Source of the DNA: Symsagittifera roscoffensis | Lineage: Eukaryota; Xenacoelomorpha; Acoela; Convolutidae | Assembly: GCF_963678635.1 (NCBI RefSeq) | Contig: NC_087066.1 | Location: forward strand, 22,725,996-22,789,995 | Reading direction: 5' to 3' | DNA length: 64,000 bases | Program-made: the position numbers and the translations under genes | The notes under the pieces: model-generated | What the model was told of the DNA's origin: nothing | The model's input: the letters and a program-made list of their open reading frames with translations, nothing else | The model's database searches: none | Shown: in pieces, positions 1 through 9,477 of the stretch | Layout of the letters: the number at the start of each line of letters is the position of its first letter | How positions within the stretch are numbered: the stretch's first letter is position 1

Positions 1-465
1 CAACTTGAGAACTCGAGAAGTATCTCCTTTTGAATGTTGCTGATCGTGAACTTTGTTCAAGACCTTCCTTTTCTTTCAAGTGAGTGCGGCTAGGTCGTCA
101 ACTCAATTTAACAAATCAATCTGAAAATAAATTTTGGAGGCATTGAGCCTCTCATTTTTTTTCGCTTGAGTCGTCCACGAGTTTGTCTTGATATCACAAG
201 TATGGAAGTAGACCGCTGCTGTATATCCAACGAACAAGGGGTCCCAGCCATCGGTGAACTCCCTTTGCTGCTTTTCTACCGTGGCCAACTGGGCGCTCCC
301 GCAGAGTTTTCAACATCTTGGGTCGTCCGCTAATTTTGAACCCTCGTAGGCGGCGTCTGGTAGTTTCATCTCTTTCGGTTCCAGTAGCTCATCTACTACC
401 CTCAACTGCGCGGGAGTTGTCAATTTGTTTCTCACAATAATTGTTTGGTGCTTGGGTGGCTCCAC
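1..465 (-). mobile_element. Left-edge partial unit of the SGNH two-ORF element (upstream region only)
   Basis: This stretch matches 1,561-2,025 and 6,307-6,770 almost base for base. It is the region upstream of ORF A in the minus-strand element, cut by the window edge. The segment 281-460 is itself a copy of an internal piece of ORF B (3,790-3,970), so the upstream region was built partly from the element's own coding sequence. A 61-codon minus-strand frame at 103-288 is open in all three copies, but I see no domain in it. Confidence 0.75.
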
Positions 466-747
466 AATTATGGAATATATAAGGAAACAGACTAAAAAAC
501 TACCTTCCGAATGCCTTATAAGCCCTTATATTTATTGAGGAAACCTATTATTAGTATTATTATTGTTCCGACTTTCGATATGAAAGTAACAGAATATTTG
601 TGCTCGGGTGAGTTTTTTTTCTTCAAAAAAATTTTGAGTTTTTAACTAGCCATTTTTGACAGACTTTTTTTAATCATTCGAAAAGTATTGTTGTCCTGGG
701 CTCAAATTTGACCTGTGATTTTTTTTGTGAAGTTATGGGGATTTAAA
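466..747 (-). repeat. Shared ~282-bp spacer, copy S1
   Basis: First of five copies of a spacer (466-747, 2,026-2,307, 6,771-7,053, 9,478-9,777, 12,321-12,620). It contains a TTA-rich microsatellite (541-560) followed by GTTCCGACTTTCGATA and ends at GGGGATTTAAA. Here it abuts the ORF B C-terminal coding region, and its first bases supply that ORF's last codons and stop (IFKSP then TAA). Confidence 0.8.
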
Positions 748-1620
748 AATCTTCTCCTCGCCGGTCATGTGTCGGTTTTGCATCAGAAGATACTCCACTA
801 GCAACGTCTTCAGTCCGGCAGCGCACTTGTACGAGTAGGTGTCTATGCTTGAGTGGGTCTTTTCCATTGACAAGGGCTCCCCATATTTCATTAACCGATG
901 AAACGCCACCAGTTCGCCATGAGTCAGGAGCACCAGTGTCAGATACCCGTCAAACCGAAGTGTCTCTACTCCCCTGCTGAACATGTACGCTGGACAAAAG
1001 TTAAACACGAACCTTGGGTAAACCAATTATAGGGCCAGCGAGAGGTTTATGGGCATACTCAACAGCTCTTGCACAAAGGCCCCAAAAATGGTCTCTTTCG
1101 CATAAAATACTCCAGCCATGTATTTCTTTTCCCAACAAGGACTCAAGATTTTCAGGACCTCGTGATACTTCCTCGTCCTCAACTCATCTTTTGCATGCTC
1201 CCTCCAGAATCCTCCAATGGTGACCTCGTTCGCTGCCGTGACGAGTCTCCCCACCGTCATCTCCCTACTCTCGACTATCTCCAACTGTACCATCAAGACA
1301 GCTTCTGTCGCGGACTCCCTGCATTCACCTTGCGCCTCCAATTGCAAAATGGCGTTTAACATCACTGCCATCCTCTCATTCACTTGGGTGTAGTCCAGAT
1401 CCCTCAAGCATCTGTACAGTTCGTCGAGCGTAGGTCTCTTGAGTGCTGCAGGCATGGTTTTCCAAAAGCGATCTACCATTTTCACGACTTCTAGATGATC
1501 TTGCGTATCAACCAACTTGAGTATTACCTTACCAACCAACTTGAGTATTACCTTACCAACCAACTTGAGAACTCGAGAAGTATCTCCTTTTGAATGTTGC
1601 TGATCGTGAACTTTGTTCAA
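733..1620 (-). pseudogene. Chimeric ORF: N-terminal domain of ORF A fused in frame to C-terminal domain of ORF B
   Basis: Read on the minus strand, codons 1-112 equal the N-terminal domain of ORF A (also at 6,366-6,037, including the repeated LVGKVILK block). The sequence then passes without a break into the C-terminal part of ORF B (from QLEIVESREMTV, as at 2,850). The join lies at 1,290/1,291, where ACC and CATCAAGA/CTCAAGA are shared by both parents. 3,186 bp (1,062 codons) are missing relative to the full unit, and the frame is preserved for 197 codons. A single TAA at 1,024-1,026 then interrupts the C-terminal part, which runs on as an open frame to 733 and ends inside the spacer. No function is known for either domain. 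This could be a non-autonomous product, or just the result of microhomology deletion or template switching. Confidence 0.75.
1506..1560 (-). repeat. Short in-frame tandem repeat in ORF A N-terminus
   Basis: A 24-bp unit (CCAACTTGAGTATTACCTTA plus linker) occurs twice with a third partial copy. It encodes repeated KLVGKVIL in the ORF A N-terminal domain. The identical repeat is at 6,252-6,306. Since 24 is a multiple of three, expansion keeps the frame. Confidence 0.8.
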
Positions 1621-2025
1621 GACCTTCCTTTTCTTTCAAGTGAGTGCGGCTAGGTCGTCAACTCAATTTAACAAATCAATCTGAAAATAAATTTTGGAGG
1701 CATTGAGCCTCTCATTTTTTTTCGCTTGAGTCGTCCACGAGTTTGTCTTGATATCACAAGTATGGAAGTAGACCGCTGCTGTATATCCAACGAACAAGGG
1801 GTCCCAGCTATCGGTGAACTCTCTTTGCTGCTTTTCTACCGTGGCCAACTGGGCGCTCCCGCAGAGTTTTCAACATCTTGGGTCGTCCGCTAATTTTGAA
1901 CCCTCGTAGGCGGCGTCTGGTAGTTTCATCTCTTTCGGTTCCAGTAGCTCATCTACTACCCTCAACTGCGCGGGAGTTGTCAATTTGTTTCTCACAATAA
2001 TTGTTTGGTGCTTGGGTGGCTCCAC
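1561..2025 (-). mobile_element. Upstream region of the full SGNH unit's left neighbour (copy 2)
   Basis: Nearly identical to 1-465 at an offset of exactly 1,560 bp and to 6,307-6,770. It includes the relocated ORF B fragment (1,841-2,020) and the 61-codon open frame at 1,663-1,848. No promoter motif is obvious. Confidence 0.75.
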
Positions 2026-2307
2026 AATTATGGAATATTTAAGGAAACAGACTAAAAAACTACCTTCCGAATGCCTTATAAGCCCTTATATTTATTGAGG
2101 AAACCTATTATTAGTATTATTATTGTTCCGACTTTCGATATGAAAGTAACAGAATATTTGTGCTCGGGTGAGTTTTTTTTCTTCAAAAAAATTTCGAGTT
2201 TTTAACTAGCCATTTTTGACAGACTTTTTTTAATCATTCGAAAAGTATTGTTGTCCTGGGCTCAAATTTGACCTGTGATTTTTTTTGTGAAGTTATGGGG
2301 ATTTAAA
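2026..2307 (-). repeat. Shared ~282-bp spacer, copy S2
   Basis: Near-identical to S1. It carries the TTA-rich tract and GTTCCGACT, then ends at GGGGATTTAAA immediately before the ORF B C-terminal codons. It separates the short (deleted) unit from the full unit. Confidence 0.8.
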
Positions 2308-4514
2308 AATCTTCTCCTCGCCGGTCATGTGTCGGTTTTGCATCAGAAGATACTCCACTAGCAACGTCTTCAGTCCGGCAGCGCACTTGTACGAGTAGGT
2401 GTCTATGCTTGAGTGGGTCTTTTCCATTGACAAGGGCTCCCCATATTTCATTAACCGATGAAACGCCACCAGTTCGCCATGAGTCAGGAGCACCAGTGTC
2501 AGATACCCGTCAAACCGAAGTGTCTCTACTCCCCTGCTGAACATGTACTCTGGACAAAAGTTAAACACGAACCTTGGGTAAACCAATTATAGGGCCAGCG
2601 AGAGGTTTATGGGCATACTCAACAGCTCTTGCACAAAGGCCCCAAAAATGGTCTCTTTCGCATAAAATACTCCAGCCATGTATTTCTTTTCCCAACAAGG
2701 ACTCAAGATTTTCAGGATCTCGTGATATTTCCTCGTCCTCAACTCATCTTTTGCATGCTCCCTCCAGAATCCTCCAATGGTGACCTCGTTCGCTGCCGTG
2801 ACGAGTCTCCCCACCGTCATCTCCCTACTCTCGGCTATCTCCAACTGTACCTCAAGAAACTCCCAGATCTGCTTCACGAGAGGTAAGGCACTCTCCCTCG
2901 TCTTATCCGTAGCATTCTCTAGCCTTGAGGTTAGAAACGGCCACCTGCCTCTCTCTTGTGTCAGTCGATATACCATCGATTCCAGTTGTTTTTCGGCCGC
3001 AGCCACATTCTTTCTTTCGTTACTTGGTCCCCTCGATTTGCTGGTGGAGCTCGTGATGGTCAAGTCTATACCTCGGAACCATAGGCTGGCTGTCAGGTGA
3101 CCTATTATTGTGTGGTCATCCCCTATTACCGGACTGAGCTTCAGTTGCCGAGCGAGATTCGAGATCTCAAGTAAGAGGACCTCATCCAATACAATGAGGA
3201 TGTCTGCCAATTCATAGAATCCCCTTAATGCGTGGGACACGTCCGCCCATGCCGCTGCCAGTTCCGACTTCCGAAGTCTCAAGTTCGTTCGTGGGTTCAA
3301 GATCCCGATTGGGAGCTGCCATCAGAATCCGCCATGCGTTCCCTTCGGCTATTAGGACCAAAATGGCATACACAAACTTCAGAGCAGGAGGCATGCTCGC
3401 GTACCCAGGGGACGTCGCAAATACCACTTTCGTTTTAGGTCCAAATCGAGAATTGACATCTTCCTGCACCTCGTTCTTCGCGGCAAACAACGTCTGGATG
3501 ACCTCCCAGATTTTCTTTGGCATAGGCGCATCGCCTTTCAACTGCTCTAGAAGTCCAGCCGCATGCAGGTGATCGTTCATTCCTGCGAATAGCAGTAGCT
3601 CCGGCTCACAAGGCATTTCTGACTTCATTGCTACCACCAGAGTCAACATATGGTTCAACTCCGCACCTGGCAGCGAGTATACCAGAGTTTCCGACCAGAA
3701 CAACTTGGGAGACGTTCCCTCGAAATCCGAGCCCGCCACAATGATCACCCTTGCGGCCGCCGAATCCGCTCTATCGTACACTGCCAGTGTCTTGGCCAAC
3801 TGGGCGCTCCCGCAGAGTTTTCCACATCTTGGGTCGTCCGCTAATTTTGAACCCTCGTAGGCGGCGTCTGGTAGTTCCATCTCTTTCGGTTCCAGTAGCT
3901 TATCTACTACCCTCAACTGCGCGGGAGTTGCCAATCTGATTCTCGCAAAACTTGTTTGGTGCTTGGGTGGCTCCACTATGAGTCCTGGACTCCCCAGCAA
4001 ATTGAGTGGCCTGTAATTGATCGGTCCCATGATTGATTTCACGAGGATCCCAGTCAGCCGTCTCCATTATTCTTGCTCTTGAGAAATGCGTTTCGTGGGC
4101 CTTTAACCAATTCACGCAAGGGTGTCGGCTCAAGTCCTCGTGGGCCTCCGCCAACTCCTGTCTACACTCCAGATCCTCCAGGTCCAACTCCTTTATCTTC
4201 TCCAGTTATCGTTTTCGGCTTGTCTCCGCTGGTCTCTCCACTCTCTTGTTATCTACCACCACCACTGAGGATACCACTGAACTTTGGGGCGTCGATGACT
4301 TTGCTTCCTCGGCTTCCATCGGCGTGGAACCCGGTAATCCGGTCCGGCTGCTCCTCGAGCTGTCTCTTGAGTCGACTCTCATTCCCAGGCGACTGGACAG
4401 GGGTCTTGTGGCAAAGAAAGGGGGTGGTGGGGGTAGACCGAATGTGAATTGGGCCGTTTCAAGCAGATCTGTCTCCAGCGCACTTAAGTGCCTCTGAAAA
4501 CATTGTTTAATCAC
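2293..4514 (-). pseudogene. ORF B of the two-ORF element: SGNH-hydrolase-like protein with a unique C-terminal domain (broken)
   Basis: The frame begins at a GTG overlapping the end of ORF A (the ATG three codons on, at 4,503, is in another frame). It starts with a proline- and serine-rich segment, then a charged helix. The middle part has features I read as SGNH hydrolase blocks: VAGSDFEG (block I position, but not GDSL), LPGAELNH (block II glycine), LFAGMNDHLH (block III G-x-N-D) and IGDDHTIIGH (possible block V D..H). A charged domain follows, and a C-terminal region with SYKCAAGLKTLL and TGEEK. Two frame changes (near 4,030 and 3,290) and a TAA at 2,584-2,586 break it. Its 3' end is replaced by the spacer; the divergent copy at 36,830-38,915 continues about 45 codons further. 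The SGNH assignment is an inference from motif spacing. The catalytic serine is doubtful, and I cannot name the C-terminal domain. Confidence 0.55.
3790..3970 (-). repeat. ORF B segment duplicated into the unit's upstream region
   Basis: This ORF B internal stretch (from CAACTGGGCGCTCCCGCAG to GGGTGGCTCCAC) recurs at 281-460, 1,841-2,020 and 6,587-6,765. There it lies upstream of ORF A in the same orientation. Differences are few, so the relocation predates the tandem duplication but is not ancient. Confidence 0.8.
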
Positions 4515-6366
4515 TCCACACCCCTAGGTCTGTCAAAATGGATTCCGTCTGAACACGCATCCTCCGGGAAGGATCGCACCATCTGGTCTGCACGTCCAAC
4601 AATCTGACGGGAAAGACACTCCTCTGATGTATCTGCCTGATTATTTCGTTCAGGTTCCGCACTTTCTCGTTCATTTCCATCGCATGTTGGTCGGCCTTCA
4701 TGCTATAAGGGATGGTGCAAATTGTGAGTATGGCGGGATCCATCTGAATCCGCAACTCTTCCAGAATGCAGCTCATTTTATCATGTAGCCTCATCACTTT
4801 CCTTGACTCACCTCTGGACACGTCTTTGGTCCCCATCATTAGAGTCACTGAATACATTCTTGCCATCCCCAGCATCTCGAGTGATGCCAACATCTACTGC
4901 GTTGTGGCTCCAGAGAAACTCAAGATTCCAGTCTGCCAGTGCGACTAGATCCGGGTCAGCACCCGTATCAGGCTGTCCCCTACCATCAGGTGAACTGCAC
5001 CCTCCGGTATTCGTTGCTGTGTATACTATTCATCCCAAGCCGCGTCATGGAACCAATCCCTTCTCGTCCGTTGCGCCGCGTTCCAATCCATGCGGTTGTT
5101 CCTGTGATATCTGCCATCTGTGTTCTTCTTATAGCTTGCGATCACCACATTCCTGACCGGTTGCTCCCTCCAAGTCGGGGATCGCTCCACTCTAGTTGGA
5201 CTTTCACGGTTTCTGAGCTGCAGTCTCTCGTGTAATTCCGTGAGACGCGACGAGCTCCCGCTCATCTGACTGCTGCCCGGGGTTGAGCTCGGGTATATCC
5301 CGGCAGTGCTACGTCCATTAGTGGGCGTATCGGTTGCGCCTCCAAACCACGCACGGAGGACACTGGCTCGGTTGGTATCCACACTTCCAGTCCTTCGTTT
5401 ATGCTCTTGAGCCGAGCGGTCTAAGTTGAATCGTCCCTTTGACCTAGGAGCCTCATCCACCTCCATGCGTGACTCCGGCCTTGAGCCTGCAGCTGCTCGT
5501 TCTGTAGTCCTGGTCCCCTTTTCCTTTTGCCTGTCGAACCCTCGTTGTCGCCGCTGGATCTTTTCAATTTCTGACTTCAACTGCTCGCAGTTCGCCTCGT
5601 TCTCTCATACCCTTTGCTCTTGCTGGTACTCTGCTTTTAACATGTCAAGGTCACGCCGCGCCTAATCTGTTTCGAGGATCGCTTGATCTCTTTCCAGATT
5701 CGCTTGATCCCTTTCGAGTTTCGCGCTATCCCGGTCAAGATTCGCTTTATTCCTCTCCCTCTGCACCCTCTGTAGTTCCCTCTTCAGGTTACTGAGGTCA
5801 GGGTATGTTTCCTCCGTCTGCTGTGATCGAATCATGGAGCGTGGTTTACTCGTGGACTGGCCCGCGGATCTTGCCGGTGGTCTGTTCGGTAATGGCAACT
5901 CTCCCGCGCCGTACTCAGTGTTATTGTTCCAGCCAGGGTTTCTCGCCAAGTCGAATCCTCTCACACTCCCATCCAGATTCCAAGACAATCACCTGGTCAG
6001 TTCTTGATTGTATATCCCATCTGTTGTGTAACCAACCATCAAGACAGCTTCTGTCGCGGACTCCCTGCATTCACCTTGCGCCTCCAATTGCAAAATGGCG
6101 TTTAACATCACTGCCATCCTCTCATCCACTTGGGTTTAGTCCAGATCCCTCAAGCGTCTGTACAGTTCGTCGAGCGTAGGTCTCTTGAGTGCTGCAGGCA
6201 TGGTTTTCCAAAAGCGATCTACCATTTTCACGACTTCTAGATGATCTTGCGTATCAACCAACTTGAGTATTACCTTACCAACCAACTTGAGTATTACCTT
6301 ACCAACCAACTTGAGAACTCGAGAAGTATCTCCTTTTGAATGTTGCTGATCGTGAACTTTGTTCAA
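4507..6366 (-). pseudogene. ORF A of the two-ORF element: coiled coil plus GDSL/SGNH hydrolase domain
   Basis: One minus-strand frame holds for about 620 codons, with seven stop codons but no frameshift that I can see. Order: N-terminal domain (FWKTMPAALKRPTLDELY), a Pro/Asn-rich stretch (PGWNNNTEYG), a long Arg/Glu/Asp-rich coiled coil (LKRELQRVQRERNKANLDRD, around 5,800-5,600), a basic Ser/Arg linker, then an SGNH domain. That domain shows MVGDSLIRV (block I with the nucleophile Ser), SFSGATTQ (block II Gly), and LMMGTKDV (block III, with Lys where Asn is usual), followed by ILTICTIPY. No clear block V D..H is present before the stop. Coiled coil plus SGNH esterase is a known layout of ORF1 proteins in some LINE families, so a nucleic-acid-binding retroelement accessory protein is plausible. 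The missing Asn and the stops argue that this copy is inactive. Confidence 0.65.
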
Positions 6367-6770
6367 GACCTTCCTTTTCTTTCAAGTGAGTGCGGCTAGG
6401 TCGTCAACTCAATTTAACAAATCAATCTGAAAATAAATTTGGGAGGCATTGAGCCTCTCATTTTTTTTCGCTTGAGTCGTCCACGAGTTTGTCTTGATAT
6501 CACAAGTATGGAAGTAGACCGCTGCTGTATATCCAACGAACAAGGGGTCCCAGCCATCGGTGAACTCCCTTTGCTGCTTTTCTACCGTGGCCAACTGGGC
6601 GCTCCCGCAGAGTTTTCAACATCTTGGGTCGTCCGCTAATTTTGAACCCTCGTAGGCGGCGTCTGGTAGTTTCATCTCTTTCGGTTCCAGTAGCTCATCT
6701 ACTACCCTCAACTTCGCGGGAGTTGTCAATTTGTTTCTCACAATAATTGTTTGGTGCTTGGGTGGCTCCA
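6307..6770 (-). mobile_element. Upstream region of the full SGNH unit
   Basis: Same sequence as 1-465 and 1,561-2,025. It lies 5' of ORF A on the minus strand and contains the relocated ORF B piece at 6,587-6,765. It joins directly to spacer S3 and so to the Penelope array on its right. Confidence 0.75.
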
Positions 6771-7053
6771 CAATTATGGAATATATAAGGAAACAGACTA
6801 AAAAACTACCTTCCGAATGCCCTGTAAGCCCTTATATTTATTGAGGAAACCTATTATTAGTATTATTATTGTTCCGACTTTCGATATGAAAGTAACAGAA
6901 TATTTGTGCTCGGGTGAGTTTTTTTTCTTCAAAAAAATTTCGAGTTTTTAACTAGCCATTTTTGACAGACTTTTTTTTAATCATTCAAAAAGTATTGTTG
7001 TCCTGGGCTCAAATTTGACCTGTGATTTTTTTTGTGAAGTTATGGGGATTTAA
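6771..7053 (-). repeat. Shared spacer S3 at the junction between SGNH array and Penelope array
   Basis: This copy has an SGNH unit on its left and Penelope sequence on its right. Unlike S1 and S2, the GGGGATTTAAA end continues into GATTGCCATTTTGGCC, exactly as in the Penelope copies at 9,777 and 12,620. It therefore shows that the spacer belongs to both kinds of unit. Confidence 0.8.
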
Positions 7054-7337
7054 AGATTGCCATTTTGGCCAATATATGACAATTAACGTGCGCTATTAAC
7101 GCGTAAGCGGAGAGTTAACCCGTCTTAGAAATCTTTCCAAATTGGTTGAAGAAGCTTATTTGCCATAAATGATTTGTTACAAGCAGCGAAATCTATCTTT
7201 TTGTATTTCTGATGGCGTGTGAGGGATGATTTTTATGAAAAATTTCAAATTTCAGAAAAAAAAATTTATTTTAATTTAATTACGTTTAACTTTTTAATGT
7301 TAATTTTGCCCCATAAAACTTAAAAGGCAGTCGGAAC
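6871..7337. repeat. 467-bp segment bounded by short inverted ends (Penelope copy 1)
   Basis: The left end reads GTTCCGACTTTCG after a TTATTATT tract. The right end reads GGCAGTCGGAAC, giving a 9-10 bp inverted match. Equivalent segments lie at 9,574-10,060 and 12,418-12,903. It could be an old MITE-like insertion now carried inside the element, or a structural feature of the pseudo-LTR. Confidence 0.45.
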
Positions 7338-7340
7338 ATT

Positions 7341-7355
7341 CAGGGCTTTGCCCTG
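7341..7355. other. Perfect 6-bp stem hairpin CAGGGC-TTT-GCCCTG
   Basis: Perfect inverted repeat followed by ATACGAGCAGTC and a TTATTATTATA microsatellite. The same hairpin is unchanged at 10,066-10,080 and 12,910-12,924 although the flanks have mutated. It lies in the non-coding 3' region of the Penelope unit. It is not a bacterial terminator in this context. Confidence 0.6.
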
Positions 7356-7917
7356 ATACGAGCAGTCTTGTTATTATTATACTCGAATTGTGCTGCATTT
7401 ATTTAGCGTTGATAAAGCACTATCCCACCTGTGCACGAACCGTCCTAAGACAAAAAAAACCTTTTAATTGGCCTTTCGTTTCATAGGTAAAAATTTCGTT
7501 CTTTGAGAAGCATTGAGCGACTGTAACAAACCCAGCTTGTGGTTTTTCGTAGGAGAGGATCGATAAGAGGATGACGCTCAAAAAAAAATTTTAACCATTC
7601 AAATTTAAACGATTGTAATTACATAATATAATTATGTAATCATGAAAAACATTTTCCTGTAAATTTCTGAGATTTTTTATTTATTTGTTCTTTCATGGTT
7701 AGAACATTTTGATTAGGGAATATTTTTGATACTGAAATGTCAGTTTTTTAACTTTTAGCCATGTTATACATAGACTATAATTTTAGTGTAATTATTGGTT
7801 CCTGAATTCATCGCGTGTGTTGATCTTCGGCCTCTCGCTCCAAATATGCGAAGCCTCTAGTGTCAGTAGCTTATGAGTGTTGGCTGTTTGGTCTATAATC
7901 TCTGACTTCAGCTCAGC

Positions 7918-8320
7918 AGTACCGCATACCTACTTACTACATTCTAACAAGAGTTGCCCTACTGGGGAGTCCCCTTTGCGGTGTTCATCGACCCTCGTGG
8001 CTAAATGTCGGACTGTCTGGCCGACATAGATGGAGTTACATCCACTACATGCAAGCTTGTACACCACTTTGGATATCAGTTCACGAGCAAAGGAAGTTAT
8101 GAGGGATGGCAAGCATGTTTTCAATTTCATTGTTGTAAAAATTATTTGTGCCCCGGATATTAAGGCAAACCTTTGCAGCTAACATTTGAGATGGATTGCC
8201 TCGATATTGCATTGTACGAAGGGGTGCTGAGTCTTTCAACCATTTATGATTTCTCGGTTCTGATGCCTTCACCTCTAGATTTTTCTTTCCCTCAATGATC
8301 TTGTTAAGAGTTTCAAACAC
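7918..8320 (-). pseudogene. Penelope copy 1: linker and GIY-YIG endonuclease
   Basis: The minus strand encodes KVVYKLACSGC, then IYVGQTVRHLATRVDEH: the GIY-YIG-type core with the Tyr, the GQT turn and the catalytic Arg, as in C-terminal Penelope endonucleases. The upstream linker (8,320-8,081) is one frame off the endonuclease, so a frameshift lies near 8,105-8,130. A stop replaces the end of the domain near 7,930. In the element this nuclease nicks target DNA for insertion. Confidence 0.8.
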
Positions 8321-8515
8321 TACCCTGTCAGGTCAATTTTTCGAATATTGATTTTCAATCCATTGCTTCCGATTTTTTTCCAATTCCTGGTCAAAATCTT
8401 CCCATGTTTAGGTTTTTCTGAAAACCCTATGAACCGTCCCTTCGATAACGTTTCTTTTGAACTGCAAAGATGTGCAGCCTCTGAAATTTAAAATGGTGCC
8501 GGTATCAGTGGATTT

Positions 8516-9228
8516 TTAGTACCAACCACATGTGACCTTTTTTGCTGAATCCAAAAAAGCCAAATTACGGTTACTATCAAGTTCTTCTATGGTGAACTGC
8601 AAGTTTGGATGCAACTTATTGGCAGTCTCGAGAACTACCCCAGGATTGCCCTTGACCGTTCTAACTATGTCGTCCACATATCTAAGAAAAACTTTAACAC
8701 AATTCACAGTCCGATCTGCTTCCTGTTGTTTTTTCCAAGTCATGCAATACCATACTGTATCAGCGATGTCTGCGTATTTGGATTCCGATATGTTACCACA
8801 CCCCAAGTGGTACCAATTCAAACAAGCTTCGCATTCTACCCCTTTTGTCCGATATGTCACCTTTTTCTGACATCCAGGGCACACTTCCTTGTTACCCTCA
8901 CTTTCAAGCACAGTCAATTTTGGTACCTCTATCTTTAATGCAGGTTCGTATTCTTTGAGCCACAAATTGGCCAAAATTACTGCAAGGTAGGCGCCCATTG
9001 CTAAACCGTCTTTTTGTACCACAAACCATTGCATTTAAAGTGTACCTTACTCACTGCCAAATTCAGTAGTTTTTTCTTAGTCTTGCGAGATGCTTCCGGA
9101 GGGTTGACTTGCTCAAATAATCTCCTCTGGGCTATTTCAACCGCTTCCTTGAGCGGGACATTAGTGTACAAACTCTTTACATCAAGGGAGATTATACTCT
9201 CTTCAGAGTTCATATCAGTTTTTTCCAA
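8516..9228 (-). pseudogene. Penelope copy 1: reverse transcriptase with inserted PHD finger
   Basis: Motif A region SLDVKSLYTNVPL is at the 9,228 end. Motif B region DGLAMGAYLAVILANLWLK and motif C FLRYVDDIV (near 8,661-8,688) follow, then thumb sequence FTIEELDSNRNLAFLDS. This matches Penelope-type RTs, which are relatives of telomerase RT. Between motifs B and C lies a zinc-finger insertion (8,733-8,886). A small deletion near 9,010-9,020 (TGGTACAAAAAG against TGGTATGTACAAAAAG in copies 2 and 3) shifts the frame between motifs A and B. The element's N-terminal RT region is absent. Confidence 0.85.
8733..8886 (-). other. PHD-type zinc finger inserted in the Penelope RT (copy 1)
   Basis: Ligand pattern C-x2-C-x12-C-x2-C-x4-H-x2-C-x17-C-x2-(C). 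It is visible as CPGC, CEAC, WYHLGC and VWYCMTW, with the PHD-typical Trp two residues before the seventh ligand. In this copy the eighth ligand is Trp instead of Cys; copies 2 and 3 keep CMTC. PHD fingers bind histone H3 tails in known proteins. A role in targeting to chromatin is inference. Confidence 0.8.
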
Positions 9229-9477
9229 GAAAAGATATTTTAGCTCCGATCATTTTTTTTGCCAATTTCTGGGAGTTTGAACAGTGCCAATTTGGCCATA
9301 TGTTGGAATCAACGAAATTCTCAAACAAACAAGAGCAACGTTTGAACAAAAAGAATCGTTCGTACTTCAAAAAATTCGACTTTCATCCAGTAAACAAAAT
9401 TTTTGGCACCGAGTTATTCTTCCACATAAACAAATTGGCAGTCAAGTGAACATTTTTGGTGAAAGCTTCAAGAAAGA

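Larger units (their letters stand above)
6771..9477 (-). mobile_element. Penelope-like element, copy 1
   Basis: Minus-strand element: RT (9,228 down to 8,516), linker and GIY-YIG endonuclease (8,320 down to 7,918), then about 850 bp of 3' sequence ending in the spacer. It is the most divergent of the three tandem copies. The canonical order RT then endonuclease places it among the EN+ Penelope-like elements, not the permuted type. The N-terminal part of the RT is missing or unrecognisable upstream of 9,228. Confidence 0.85.

Noticed and set aside
2293-4514. ORF B as an endogenous nucleoprotein of a negative-strand RNA virus, followed by phosphoprotein-like segments
   Set aside because: Size and helix-rich C-terminus first suggested it, but the AGMNDH and DDH blocks fit an SGNH-type fold better, and no viral gene-order signal or motif supports it. 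Left open only as a weak alternative.
4507-6366. Stop-codon recoding (TAG read as an amino acid) in ORF A
   Set aside because: TAA and TGA also occur in frame, and neighbouring ORFs are frameshifted, so pseudogene decay is simpler.
7341-7355. Rho-independent terminator
   Set aside because: The hairpin lies in eukaryotic retroelement sequence without a following T-run, and is repeated as part of the element.
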